Below, in pieces: positions 7,407 to 17,134 of a stretch of 17,134 nucleotides of DNA. Made by a program: the position numbers and the translations under genes. Under the pieces are notes generated by a model. It had not been told where the DNA came from. It searched no databases and saw only the letters and a program-made list of their open reading frames with translations. Origin of the DNA: Pleurotus ostreatus/Saccharomyces cerevisiae fusant (Eukaryota > Opisthokonta); NCBI GenBank assembly GCA_024196135.1, contig JAMQCK010000717.1, forward strand, positions 1 to 17,134. Direction: 5' to 3'. Positions within the stretch are counted from its first letter, which is position 1; every line of letters begins with the position of its first letter.

Positions 7407-8556
7407 CTATGTGTCGCTATGTGCCCGCAGTTCGAAGTCTTTGAGCTCTTCCCAGGCTGGAAGACCGAAGAACGATGGCAATTTCTGCCAAGTGGCCTGT
7501 AATTCGGCTTCCCTTCTCTGGCGCACTAGCAGCAGGCATGCGTCGCATATGGACGGTCCCTGCAGACGTGGCAAGAACTTCGGCCAGTCCATCAGCAAAG
7601 CTATATTCGTATCGCTTTCAAAGCGAGCGAAAAGCTTTCCTTGTAGGAGCCGCCGACGGCGTCCACATGCCTGCGGGTCCGGGCAATTCGCGGGCTCTGG
7701 AGACGGATCTGCGAGGCCCATCCGTATGCATTTCATGGATGCGGCGAGCAGTTTCGCCCGCCCGCCCAGCAGGGTGCATCGACTCTGTATGCTGGCGGAT
7801 TCCAGCCGTGGTACACGGGGTGCACCCGAGGTGAGAGTATCCTGGGACTGTTATCAGTCAAACGGCTTCAAATGTGCGAACTCTTTCATGCGTACCACAT
7901 TGCTTGTATCTGCGATACGAAAATAGATCATCGCCATGGTCCTGTGCAGGCCAACTGCTTGCAGAGTATCGACGAGATGGAGCAGTCGCTGCCATTTTTC
8001 GAAATGGATGCGCGTGTGTGTGCCAGGCAACACCTCGCGTCTTTCGATGTATTGTTCCAGCGAGTCGGGGAACTCGTAGCGGAGCCTGGCCACAGCGTCC
8101 TCCCAGAGCCCCGGTATGATGTACTTGTGGCTCAACCTCAAAGCTGATGCCACATCGGCGATGGAGGGCGTCAGCAAGGACGACTTTCTATCCGCTGTAT
8201 CAGTTATATTCGGCGAGCCGAAGGGAAGACTTGACGCACGGCTCGAGAAGGAAACTCAACATATATTCGACGTCAGCCGCTGAATCCGGCAGCCTCATGA
8301 TTTGACATCCATCCACCGTGTCCGAGTCCTGTTCGAGCTGCGGTTGCGGGATCGCAAATGCGTCTTTGAAGAAAGGAGAGTAGGTCGCCAGGAGGCCCTT
8401 GTAAAATTTGAATTGGACGTTCTCCGCCTGGAGCACGATGTTGCCATCGTCGAACCAGACTTCGGACCGGATGATGGACTCGTTGAGCGCATCGTCAAGG
8501 TCGCTCCTCTTCCGCTTCGTCGCCGGGGAGGTCTCGGCGGCAGAATCAGCGCTCAT
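7407..8556 (-). CDS. BTB/POZ domain protein (paralogue 1)
   Basis: Exons: 8556-8240, 8187-7896, 7841-7407, giving 347 aa; introns are 52 and 54 bp at phases 2 and 0. A basic stretch near the N-terminus (TKRKR) precedes a BTB/POZ fold of the basidiomycete type. Signs are SEVWFDDGNIVLQAENVQFKF, then GLLATYSPFFKDAF, a PDSAADVEYMLSFLLEP helix region and the LRLSHKYIIPGLWEDAVARL segment. The C-terminal part holds Cys pairs (NCPDPQAC and ICDAC) and ends in LPSFFGLPAWEELKDF. BTB domains mediate dimerisation and often recruit Cullin-3 ligases or act in transcription factors; which applies here cannot be told. The ATG at 8556 matches the MSA- start of paralogue 2, and in-frame Met codons further upstream are not supported by it. 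A tandem, same-strand copy lies 415 bp upstream. Confidence 0.85.
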
Positions 8557-8971
8557 GTCGTTCCCAGTGCGATTCCAATAGGGTAAAAGTTTGCGGTTTA
8601 GCAGGCGGAGTTTCCTTTGCTTGAGCTTCGCGTATAGATGCTCTTTGCAGAGAAAGTCGTATGTGGTAGGCTTCAAAGCGCGGTTCAAGTTACACTTCTG
8701 ACCTTGATCTCTTTGCACGTGGATTGCCGGCACTTGCCGGACTAACTGCTCGAACTCGCGCTTTCGAATTTCCATTCGCACCTGAAGTGGCCTTCACCCG
8801 CACGCGCCGACCATCGTCTTTCGTCCTGAAAGTTGCATTATGATCTACTGTCTTACTGACAGCATATGGGTTCGAACACATCACAGCAAGGAAGGTGGGA
8901 CTACCCAGGCTGGTGAGTAAGTATTATCATCTTCGGTGACTCGAGACGACGCGTTAGTTCCCTCTCGACCT
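8557..8971. other. Intergenic region between BTB paralogues
   Basis: 415 bp holding the promoter of paralogue 1 and the 3' end of paralogue 2. No TATA box, repeat or additional gene was recognised. Confidence 0.5.
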
Positions 8972-10129
8972 CTATTCCTCCTCTGTTACTGAGAAATCCT
9001 TTAACTCTTCCCAGTCTGGAAGTCCAAAGAACGACGGCAATGACTCCCAGATCTCCTCTTGCTCTTCTCTGACCGCCCGCAGTGTGTCCTCTGCGCACGG
9101 GCCACATAAATTGCGTTTTGGCGAGCCCAAAAGACGTTCAGACCAAGGATAGAACATGGCGTATGTTTTCTCCCTCTCCAGTGTTTTGAGGAAATCGTCG
9201 AACATGCGTCGTCGGGCTGCCCTGCACGAGTCACGGTCGGTACATGTCTGCGACGGTGGTTGAGGCTCCGAGAATGCGATGCGGATGAGCTTGACTTTGG
9301 CAGCGAGCGTCTTCGCTTGGCCAGCTAGAATGACATTGTGAATATGCATGCTCGTGCTTTCGAGCGTCATGTCGTCGAAAAGCCCTCGGGTCAGATCTTC
9401 CTGTTCGGTGATGTTCGTTTAGCGCCGCTGACAATCCGAAAGCACGCGGCTGACTTACTCTCCTGCTGTCCTCCGAGGCTCTATAGCACAGCGCTGGCAG
9501 GATCGACTGTAGGCCCACGAGTCGCGACGCGTCGACGAGATGGAGCAGCCAGTCCCTGTGTCCTGGCTCTACGCGGAAGCGCGTGTAGCCCCGCTTTTCA
9601 CGGCCCTCGCGTCTTTCCTGGTACTCCTTCAGCTGATCTGGGAACTCGTACCGCAGCCTCTCCACCGCGTCGTCCCAAAGGGCCGTTATCAGGTACTTCT
9701 GCCCCATCTTCAGCCCCGCTATAATGTTCGCGACGCTCGGCGTCTGCTTGGACGACTTCCTGATTTGTGGCCAGTAATTGTTAGCGTGTACTTAGCACTC
9801 CATGAGGGGGGTGATACTCACGGTTCGAGGATGAAGTTCAGCACGTATTCGACGTCTGCTGCCGACTCCTGCAATCGCATGACTGGGCATCCCTCGACCG
9901 CATCCGCGCCATCTGCCGGCTGAGGTACCTCGAACACGTCCCGAAAGAACGGGGAGTACGTCGCGAGCAGGCCCTGGTAGAATCGGAACTGAACGCGCTG
10001 CGCCTGGAGCACGATGTTTCCATCTTTGAACCAGATGGGCGATCGGACTATGGGCTCGTCGGACTCTCCCTGAGAGTCGATCCTCCTGCGCTTCGTCGAC
10101 GTGGAAGATTCCGGTGCACCAGCACTCAT
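8972..10129 (-). CDS. BTB/POZ domain protein (paralogue 2)
   Basis: Exons: 10129-9822, 9759-9459, 9400-8972, giving 345 aa; introns are 62 and 58 bp at phases 2 and 0, exactly matching paralogue 1. It has a basic STKRRR stretch near the N-terminus. The BTB core shows SPIWFKDGNIVLQAQRVQFRF, GLLATYSPFFRDVF, ESAADVEYVLNFILEP and LITALWDDAVERLRYEFPD. The C-terminal third has two Cys pairs (CTDRDSC and CGPC) and ends WESLPSFFGLPDWEELKDF plus an acidic tail. The BTB region and the last ~40 residues are conserved between the copies. The middle of exon 3 has diverged strongly. Shared introns and head-to-tail order show tandem gene duplication. The function is unknown beyond protein-protein interaction through BTB. 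Confidence 0.86.
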
Positions 10130-10680
10130 ATCAAAACAGAGCTCCCGTTCGATGTTACAGCAAGAGATTTTTCAATCGATCGAGTTCTCGAGTTTCTGTG
10201 CACACACAAGGCAACCAAGCTGTTGATGAACGACGATGGCAAGCCCAATTGCGCCGCGCGTGCACCACGCTCGAGCGCACGTGACATATCTAAGATCTCT
10301 TGTCTCTGCATTCTGAGGGTCAATTTCGGCACCCTCACCTTGCAACAAAAACCTCCACAAGTCGCTGGCAGCGTGCGTGTTTGTGTATACTTCCTTTTCC
10401 TATCCTTCCTTACACGAATGAGCTACACGTTATCTATACACATTTTTACATTCCTTTCCACATTTTAAACAGCGACAAGCGGCGGCCTTCACAACGCGCA
10501 ACACCCATCCTCAAGAGAAGTCGTCCACCAATCAGATCCCGTCCAACAACTAGGTCTCGTCCAGTAGCCAAGTGGCCGAAGTCGGTCAGCAATATGTAGG
10601 TCAGTCCAACGTCCGTGCATGCGTCAGTCGAGCCCAACGTTGATGCGTCAGTCGAATATCCGCACGACAACCAATCAAAC
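10130..10680. other. Intergenic region with short direct repeats
   Basis: 550 bp containing the promoter of BTB paralogue 2 and the 3' end of the dehydrogenase gene. GCACGTGAC lies at 10277-10285, about 150 bp upstream of the BTB start. Next to the dehydrogenase stop a 13-bp direct repeat ATGCGTCAGTCGA occurs at 10619-10631 and 10643-10655. Looser GTCCAAC/GTCAGTC variants lie just before it. No gene was seen. Confidence 0.5.
10619..10655 (+). repeat. Two-copy direct repeat ATGCGTCAGTCGA
   Basis: Exact 13-bp copies 24 bp apart, just beyond the stop codon of the dehydrogenase gene and probably in its 3' UTR. Confidence 0.8.
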
Positions 10681-12207
10681 CTAGGAAAGACTGGCCAACC
10701 CGTCCTTGATGTACTCCTCGTACAGGTGCTTGTAATCCCGGTGCCAGCGGCTGAGCGCGGGTCGGCCCTCTGCGACGTCGGCGGCGCCCCACATGATCCT
10801 GAAGAGGTGACGATCGTCAGAAGGGAAAGGCGAGATTCGCTCTGACGCAGTCACGCACCTCAACTGGTCCACCTCCCGGCGCGTCTCGTTGTCCGGGCAA
10901 ATGATGTAGAAGTCCCCGCTGCGGACCTTGTCGAGCATGTAGAGCACCGTCTCCGTCGCGCTCCACGCGCCCTCGGGCTTGGGGACTTCTGGCGGCTCCT
11001 CCGCGTTCGGCGACGTGGGCGGGTTGGCGCCCGTCATGCCCGTGTGCGTCCAACCGGGGCTATCCGTCGAAGGTAGAGGTAGTAGAGGTATAGAGATCCA
11101 CGGGGAGGCAGGATGGTATCGAGATGCGCCATGGGGCAATCGAGCTATACGTCATGGATCGTGCGGCAGAGGAATAGAAAGGAGGCGTACACGAATAGGT
11201 GGGCAGTGACATGGCTGCCTGGGAACTCGCGCAGCTCGTGCGAGAGGCCCTCGGTGAGGGACTTGACGGCAGCCTTGGAAGCGTTGTACGCGGCGTTGCC
11301 ACTGCAAACATTTGTGGTCAGAGGACGTCTTGATACGAGAAGGTGTCGTGATACGAGGAATTGGAAAGGGAGGAGGAGGTTCTAGACGGGGCGGAGGGAG
11401 CACTGAATGGGACTTACGGAGGATTTGTGATACCCTGCTTAGAGCCAGTGTTTATAATCACAGACGGGTTCTCTTGATGCAACATGAACTGTAACATGGG
11501 ATTAGGCTTGCGGATTTACGGCGGCGATGCGCGAGGGCTTACCGGTATAAAGGTCTGCTGGACGTTGACGATGCTGAGAAGAAGTGAGCATGTTGCCCCA
11601 TCGCAGCCAGAGATCCTCCATACCCGAAAACGTTGACATCGAACGCCTTCCTCCAGTTGTCGATCCCACTCCAAGACGTTCCTTTCGGCGCAACGCCAGC
11701 GTTGTTGATCAGGACCGCCACCTGCGAGCGCGTCAGAAGGATGGTAGGCTAGTCTACAGCCCGTACGCACCTCTCCCCAAGTCTCATACACGCGCTCCTT
11801 CAAGCGCACGACCTGGTCGATCTGCGACACGTCCGTGGGCACGAAGATGACGTTCGTCGCGCCGTCCACATTCGCGATCGCGCCAACTTCCTTCGCAGCG
11901 GGCGCTAAACGGGCCTCGTCCACGTCGGCCATCGCGATCTTCAGTCCAATCCTACACATCGAGGGTCAGTATACTCCGCAAAGGGAACAAGTCTGCACAC
12001 GCACTTGGCCAACTCAATCGCTGCCGCCTTTCCGATCCCGCTCGCCGCGCCAGTAATAACCGCGACGCGCCCCGCGTGTATGACGGGGTGGACCTCGTCG
12101 GCGACGCTGAGGCCGTCCGGGCGGTACGAGGCCGTGCTTGAGTAGCCAGGGCGCATCGGGGAGGGCCCGCGGCTGGAGTGGATGATGCTTTCCGATAGAG
12201 CTGGCAT
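10681..12207 (-). CDS. Short-chain dehydrogenase/reductase (classical SDR)
   Basis: Exons: 12207-12005, 11951-11771, 11721-11624, 11573-11543, 11488-11418, 11301-11191, 11059-10859, 10798-10681, giving 337 aa. All introns are GT-AG (49-131 bp) and phases agree. The Rossmann cofactor motif TGAASGIG is at 52-59. Acidic residues end strand 2 (MADVD, D77/D79), which usually favours NAD(H) over NADP(H). NNAG is at 134-137. The catalytic set is S187 (INTGS), Y200 and K204 (YNASK) at normal spacing. PGWTHTGMTG follows as the substrate-loop region. An N-terminal extension of ~45 residues precedes the Rossmann fold and is Ser/Pro-rich at first; it is not a clear targeting signal. The substrate is not predictable from sequence. 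Exon 4 is only 31 nt. No partner gene suggests a pathway. Confidence 0.92.
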
Positions 12208-13652
12208 CGCGACACGTCAGACTCGCGCTGATTATAAGGTGTGGTTCCGGCGCCGGCGATTGCGCGGGCGATGGGGGAAAAGGCGATGGTGATGGTGATG
12301 GGAAGAGGACAAGCTTAGAGGACCGACGCTGATCAGCCTCCCATGCCCGTGCCCCGCCATCGCTATAAGGTCCTCCCGCGCCGGGCACGCCGCCGACGGC
12401 GTCAAATTCATGACGTAGAGGGTAAGGGCCGCTGAATTAGACCTTTCCCCCCGGTGCGGACTTCCATCGCACGCTGATCCTCTTCTGCGCATGCTTGCGG
12501 ACCTACTGATACAAATATACCCTCGCCTGGACCAGGAGGATCTCTGAACTCAACGTAAACGGACGCACGAAGATCTCCCCGCTAGCGATCTCCAACGTTC
12601 GCCTCAGACCTACCCAGCGTTGTCCACCGACTGCTCAAGCCTCCACGTTCACGACTCTTTCCTCCGACCCGGCGCTTAATCGCTTTCGGCTGTCGCGCAT
12701 GCGCACCCAGAAGAACCTAGGAAGCAGCAACCGCCGACCGACGTTCGGCCGCAGACGATGGATCGTCAGATGACAGTCCACCCTAACGAACATGAGCGCA
12801 CCTCGTAACACTCCTTCCACGTCTCATGAACGCCACGACTTGGCGTGGCAGGGGACCTCACACCTCTAACGACGCCTCGGCGCTCCTGTGCTACCTCAGT
12901 CGCGCGATCGGGCGTAATCCAGGCGACTCATCGTTCCAATTCAGTCGGTATAAGGACGTGATACAGCCCACTATTGACGGAGGCAGCGCTTCGAATTCGT
13001 AGAGCCTCAAAACAAGATCCACTCTACGTACTCGCGAGGGCCATAAACCGGCCCACCCTTACTCTACGTGCTATTTCGCGAAAAGCACGCAGCCCAAGAG
13101 ACCGCGAACGTTGTCGCAATCGACCAGCAGGTCTTCAAGCACGCCCTTCCTGCCGTAGACACGCCCTTCCGTCCGCAAGCACGCTCCTCAACTTACAACA
13201 CCACGCCCCTTCATCTTGGTCTCGTGTGCCTCAGTTTGTGTACACGCCCTCACCTTACCGGTCTCGTGTACGCGTTTGCCCCAGTCATACTTCCGGCAGG
13301 ACGGCGGTAGAATTCGCCCCAAAAGATTTGGCCGCGACTATTTCTCCACTTCCGCCTCCAACCTCGCAGAAAACCAAGCGCCGGATCGTGTTGATCGCAA
13401 GGAAACATGCAGCGGAAGTTTAGCACGTGCCAAGTTCGTATTTCCGGGAACGGCCGAAGAGCACGTGACTGGACCTACAGCTCGGCACCGACTCGAATTG
13501 TGTGCATTTGGTAGACCCTTTCGTCTCCAAAAAAGTTTCAGCGATATGTTCGAGAAAGCCATTATGACTACAGACGCTCTATTATACAAGAATATACATT
13601 TTGGTTGACAACTGTCCGTGGGCTTTTGCACCCTCCGTTACGGTCTATCCGC
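12208..13652. other. Long intergenic region: SDR promoter and GDH2 3' end
   Basis: 1.45 kb without a credible gene; the open frames here have no domain and no plausible splicing. Upstream of the SDR start are TATA-like TTATA motifs at about 12231-12237 (very close to the ATG) and 12363-12368 (~155 bp away), and a short GATGGT tandem near 12285-12301. CACGCCC recurs at 13140, 13160, 13202 and 13243, and GGTCTCGTGT is repeated at 13218 and 13260. Two CACGTG sites lie at 13424 and 13462. Confidence 0.5.
13140..13269 (+). repeat. Cluster of CACGCCC motifs
   Basis: CACGCCC occurs at 13140-13146, 13160-13166, 13202-13208 and 13243-13249, with a CACGCTC variant near 13180. A 10-bp direct repeat GGTCTCGTGT lies at 13218-13227 and 13260-13269. 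The cluster is in non-coding DNA ~1 kb upstream of the SDR gene. Confidence 0.7.
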
Positions 13653-16600
13653 CTACTGGTGTACCGCCAAGTCCCGCGCAAAGTGGAAGAAGTCCACGCT
13701 CGACGCGTTCACACCGTACTTGTAGATCTGCGAATCAGTCAGCCAAAGTCATCGAGTGTTTCACGCAGCTGAACACTTACGAAATGCGACGCCACCCAAC
13801 TCGAGAACAACGCGCGCTGGTAGCTCTCCGGCAACCGCCTCATCAGCTCGTCCAGGCCCACTTTGTCCACCAGCGTCTTCGGAATCGCGCGCCCCAACAC
13901 GCCCCGCTTGCTCGGCTCGTCGTCAAACAGATCCGACGCCTCGAGCTCGGTTTGCAAGTTGTTCAACGTCGTGCTCAGCTCGTCCGAGATCGTCGTGCGC
14001 GGTTTCGCCCCGCGCAGCCGCTGGTGCTCGCGCCAGATGCAGAGGAACTCCGCGGCGGCGTTCTCGGTGATCTTCTGCTGGATGTCCTTGACGTAGGACT
14101 GGTAGAAGGGCGAGGGCTGGCCGTCCTTGAAGATCATGAGGTCGACGTACTCGTTCGTCGCGAGCGCGAGGCCGGCGAGGACTTCGAGGGAGGAGGAGGT
14201 GACACCGCCCTTGTTCGCGCTGGAGTCCTTGAAGAGGATGACCTTGCGCTTCTCGAGGAAGAGGCGGGCTTGTTGCGTGAGGAAGAGGTTCGCGCCCTCG
14301 ACAATGTACTTGAAATGCGGCTTGCCCTCGGAGTCGACGAGCGCGGCAACGTTAGAGATGTTGACGGCTTCGGGACTAGAGTCGATGGTCAGAAACTCGT
14401 CATGACGGTTGCATCGTGCCTACTCACCGACCACCGCAAGGCACGAACAAGTCGGCCTTGAATCGCAAGTGCGCGCCATTCCTGAAGTCAGTGCCATCGA
14501 CGACGACCTCGCCAGCTAGAAGTATCTATCAGGCCCAAATTCCCTGAATAGAACGGGCAGGCCACTCACAAGGCAATTTCACATCCTGGTCTTCCACCTT
14601 AACAATGTAGCCCTCCTTGGACAACTTGCTCTTGTCAAAGTTGCCGATCGGAATGCGCGCCTTGGCCAGACGGATGAGCTCCTCGCGGTTCAGCCCTGCC
14701 GGGTCGGCGGCCACACCGCTGCCGTCAATGATAGCGACGGTCTTGTCGTTGCTGAGCAGGATCTCGTCTAGAAGATAGCAGTCAGCCCTCGCCCTTGCAA
14801 TTATACCAAGGTCGTAGACGCACTCGAACCAAGGTCACCATCTACAACAGGGTCAGGGACACAGCCATTTGCAACGGAGACACATCCAACGTACCAGGAC
14901 CACCCGTCTGCACCTTCGTAATATCCTTCTCCCTCAGGCCGAGCTGCTTGTAGATGCCCAGGACATACTGCCGAATGGACAGCGAGGTCATGCCGTACGT
15001 GTCGTGCGGAACACCGCCGAGCGTCTCGGCGCTCTTGCCTGTGGTGAAGGACTTCCACCAGGCTTCTGCGCCGCGGTCGCGGGCGTGTACTAGGGGGTGT
15101 CTGGTGAGTCTGGAAAGTGGAGGTGGAAGGAAGAAACGTACATGCTGCCCAATCCATCATATCCGCCGTGCCCTCGTCCGGACCAAAGAAGAGGATCTCC
15201 GGCTGGCCATACAGATCGACCAGGCGCTCCTTGATACCAGGGCTTTGACCCGGGATGAGGAGGTCGATGATGCTCTGCGTACTTCGTCAGTACACGAGCA
15301 TCGACAAGGAGATCAGAGACTACTCACGTCGACATATTTCTCGAAGCACAACCTTGGGTTGGCTCCGATCGCAGGCAAGATGGTGCCCTTCGCGCCACCC
15401 TCCGGGATGTCCTTGTTCTTCAGGTTCTGCGTCGACGCCAGCCCGTAGTTCTCGTCGAAGAGCATGCGCTGGTTGATGGAGTAGTTTCTGTTCGTAGCAA
15501 ATCAGCCCAGCGTCCACCAGACCGCATGAAGAGAACACTCACTCCCTCGTCCGCGACATGACCAAACGAATGCCTCCACGAGCGACATCGCGGAACCGGA
15601 TGTGGAAGCCTCTGAACTCATTGCCGATGCTGAGGAAAACACCGAAGGGCTTCTTCGGATACTCAATCTCGGGCAGGAATTCTGGCGCGAGACGGAAGGA
15701 CAGCGCGACCTTGGTCGGCTGGTAGAAGTTCGTCTTAAGAACGTGGCTGTGGGAGCCATGTCAGAAAAGGGAGATTATGTCGAGTGAGAGCGTGGTATAC
15801 CCACCTGTTGAATATCAAAAAGCTCTCAAGGACCTGGAGTTCCTGCTTGTCGTGTACCGTACGGCGGATGTGGTCGTGCAGCTCCTTGTCATTGAGAGGC
15901 TGGGCAGTCTGCAAGCGCTGGTACGAGAGCGTGGGCCTGAGTTCATTGTCAGACTGGCGCCAACGTTGGTAAGCGGAAGACGTACATCAAGTTCTCCGCC
16001 TGGTCGGCAGATGTGTTCGGGTAGTGCACCATCGCGAAGTTGACGTACAGCATGCGAATCTAGGTAGACATGAGCTCGACGCACGTTGGAGGGGTCACCA
16101 AGAATACTCACCAACTCGGGCCAGCGCAAGATGACCTGCAGGATAACTTCGCGCGTGAAGGTTTCGTCCCTGAACCGACGCTTGATAGTGTTCAGGACCT
16201 CCGCGTGTACAGGGTCGGTTTCGTTAAGGAGGTTCTTGAGTTGCAAGTAGGTCGCGCCGAGGCGGTTCGTAAAGTGCTGCGCGAAGATCCAGCCGCAGTC
16301 TGAGAAGCAGTCAGTCTAGGGCACCTCCGCGATTATGAACGCGTCCACATACATGCGTAGGTCGCCTCCTGAACGGCGTGTCCGGGGCCTTCCTCGCTCT
16401 CTGTAACGCCAAAGAAGGGGTTGTCGGGTAGACAGTAAAGCAAGCTGGCCTCCTTCATGACCTGGAAGATCGAGTGCTCGATTGGTGGCGGGCGCTTGTT
16501 GCCATCGAGCTGGTCCAGTGGCAGCGGGTTGAGGTAGATCGAGATGATGGTGACGCCATTGGCGAACTGCTCGACGTACTTCCGCGTCGAGTACAGCGAG

Positions 16601-17134
16601 TAGAAGTGATAGAGATGGCTGAGCGCGCTGAAGTAGCTGCGCGTACCACCCATCTTGTACCCGATGACCAGTCGGTGCTCGCGCGAGCCCTCGACCTTGA
16701 ACACCTCGATCACGGGACCGTAACGCGTCTCGACGTTGCGCATGACCTGCTGGTAGATCTCGAGCGTGTTGTCGGTCGCCTTCTCGAGGAAGCTCTTGTT
16801 CGACACGCTGCGGATGTCGGTCGAGCCATCCGCGTTCTTCTTGGCGGGCGTGTTCGGGAACTCGCAGCGCGTCACGAAGTAGCAGCGCAGCTGCTGGCTC
16901 GCGGTCGCGCTGATCGCGCCAGCCGAACGGAAGGTCTCGAGGCGATAGGCGTTCTCTGGCGTGGACTTGTCGAGGAAAATCTCATCGATCCTACAAGGGA
17001 CGCGTTAGCATTCAGTCGATGATGGTTATCGCCGCCGTGAATATTCTCGACGCGTGCGATGTGCATCGGACGTCATCGAGCTGAGGGGGAGGTGAAGGAA
17101 AGGAGGCCCACCTTGCTTCACAGACGGACCCGGG
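13653..17134 (-). CDS. GDH2: NAD-specific glutamate dehydrogenase (large fungal type), 3' 14 exons
   Basis: Exons: 17134-17112 (partial), 16990-16353, 16299-16112, 16059-15986, 15936-15805, 15746-15543, 15487-15328, 15274-15142, 15089-14895, 14841-14824, 14767-14570, 14515-14428, 14375-13781, 13727-13653. This gives 906 codons plus stop in one frame; the N-terminus is off the window. The enzyme oxidatively deaminates glutamate to 2-oxoglutarate and ammonium with NAD+, feeding amino-acid carbon to the TCA cycle. Landmarks in fragment numbering: ENAYRLETFRSAG near the start, HVLKTNFYQPTKVALSFRL from 353, GFHIRFRDVARGGIRLV, PEGGAKG at 448-454 (substrate Lys), GGPDGDLGSNE at 581-590 (dinucleotide site), PCGGRPEAVNISN around 681-693 and KDSSANKGGVTSSSLEVL. 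Yeast Gdh2 has 1092 residues, so roughly the first 150-200 are missing. Most introns are 49-58 bp; the first visible one is 121 bp. An 18-nt exon encodes the nucleotide-binding turn. Confidence 0.95.

Noticed and set aside
7198..7926. 242-codon plus-strand frame
   Set aside because: Runs antisense through exon 3 of BTB paralogue 1, whose model is confirmed by its tandem paralogue. The plus-strand product has no domain.
8557..8781. Upstream in-frame Met codons extending BTB paralogue 1 by up to 75 residues
   Set aside because: Paralogue 2 starts with the same MSA- peptide at the equivalent place and has no counterpart to the extension.
12974..13608. Two plus-strand frames (149 and 130 codons) in the gap between SDR and GDH2
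   Set aside because: They overlap in different frames, have low-complexity Arg/Ser/Pro composition and no recognisable domain. Coding potential cannot be supported without transcripts.
675..13652. A biosynthetic gene cluster around the SDR, esterase and GH16 genes
   Set aside because: No core synthase, P450, transporter or pathway regulator is present, and the genes between are unrelated (kinase, BTB pair, GDH2).
13601..14461. 286-codon plus-strand frame
   Set aside because: Antisense to the two GDH2 exons carrying the ANKGGV and EGANLF motifs; its Glu/Val/Leu-rich product is the mirror of GDH2 codons.
16474..17022. 182-codon plus-strand frame
   Set aside because: Antisense to the large GDH2 exon 16353-16990 and crosses a confirmed intron boundary.
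16991..17111. Possible extra small exon in the first visible GDH2 intron, using an internal CCCTCAG acceptor
   Set aside because: It would need a poor GTCCGA donor, whereas joining 17112 directly to 16990 gives C-E-A-R-I-D-E-I-F-L-D in frame, as expected of fungal GDH2.

Overview
This window looks like nuclear DNA of a filamentous basidiomycete, probably an Agaricomycete of the polypore kind. The evidence is GC-rich coding DNA cut by many short introns (mostly 49-62 bp) with GTRNGT donors, a ~115-kDa-class fungal NAD-glutamate dehydrogenase, a GPI-anchored-type GH16 glucanase, tandem BTB/POZ proteins of the basidiomycete kind, and a secreted DCDG/PCxCPPD protein family. The species is not determined. 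All gene models come from reading splice sites by eye, and every exon set keeps a single open frame.

Layout. 1-306 (+): 3' end of an alpha/beta-hydrolase esterase. 675-2188 (-): four-exon gene for a secreted protein made of two copies of a Cys-containing module; its last intron (746-1180) carries a 248-bp inverted-repeat transposon (MITE). 2997-4189 (-): five-exon Ser/Thr protein kinase. 5392-6895 (+): six-exon GH16 glucanase, divergent from the kinase across a 1.2-kb promoter region with a clear TATA box. 7407-8556 and 8972-10129 (both -): two tandem BTB/POZ paralogues with the same intron positions and phases. 10681-12207 (-): eight-exon short-chain dehydrogenase/reductase. 13653-17134 (-): 3' 14 exons of NAD-specific glutamate dehydrogenase (GDH2), running off the right edge.

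The genes do not form an obvious pathway or metabolic cluster. It is ordinary chromosomal gene order, with housekeeping nitrogen metabolism (GDH2), wall or glucan turnover (GH16), signalling (kinase), an oxidoreductase and lineage-expanded BTB genes. No rRNA, tRNA, CRISPR array or autonomous transposase was seen.

The most unusual part is 675-2188. A secreted protein arose by internal duplication of a ~115-residue module together with its intron. The second copy has an additional intron that the first copy lacks, and that intron hosts a MITE with 45-bp terminal inverted repeats, a perfect 5-bp target duplication and a 30-bp perfect palindrome in its interior. Other points worth a second look are a kinase whose glycine-rich loop lacks glycines while its other catalytic residues are intact, the BTB gene pair with Cys-pair C-termini, and an 18-nt microexon encoding the dinucleotide-binding turn of GDH2.
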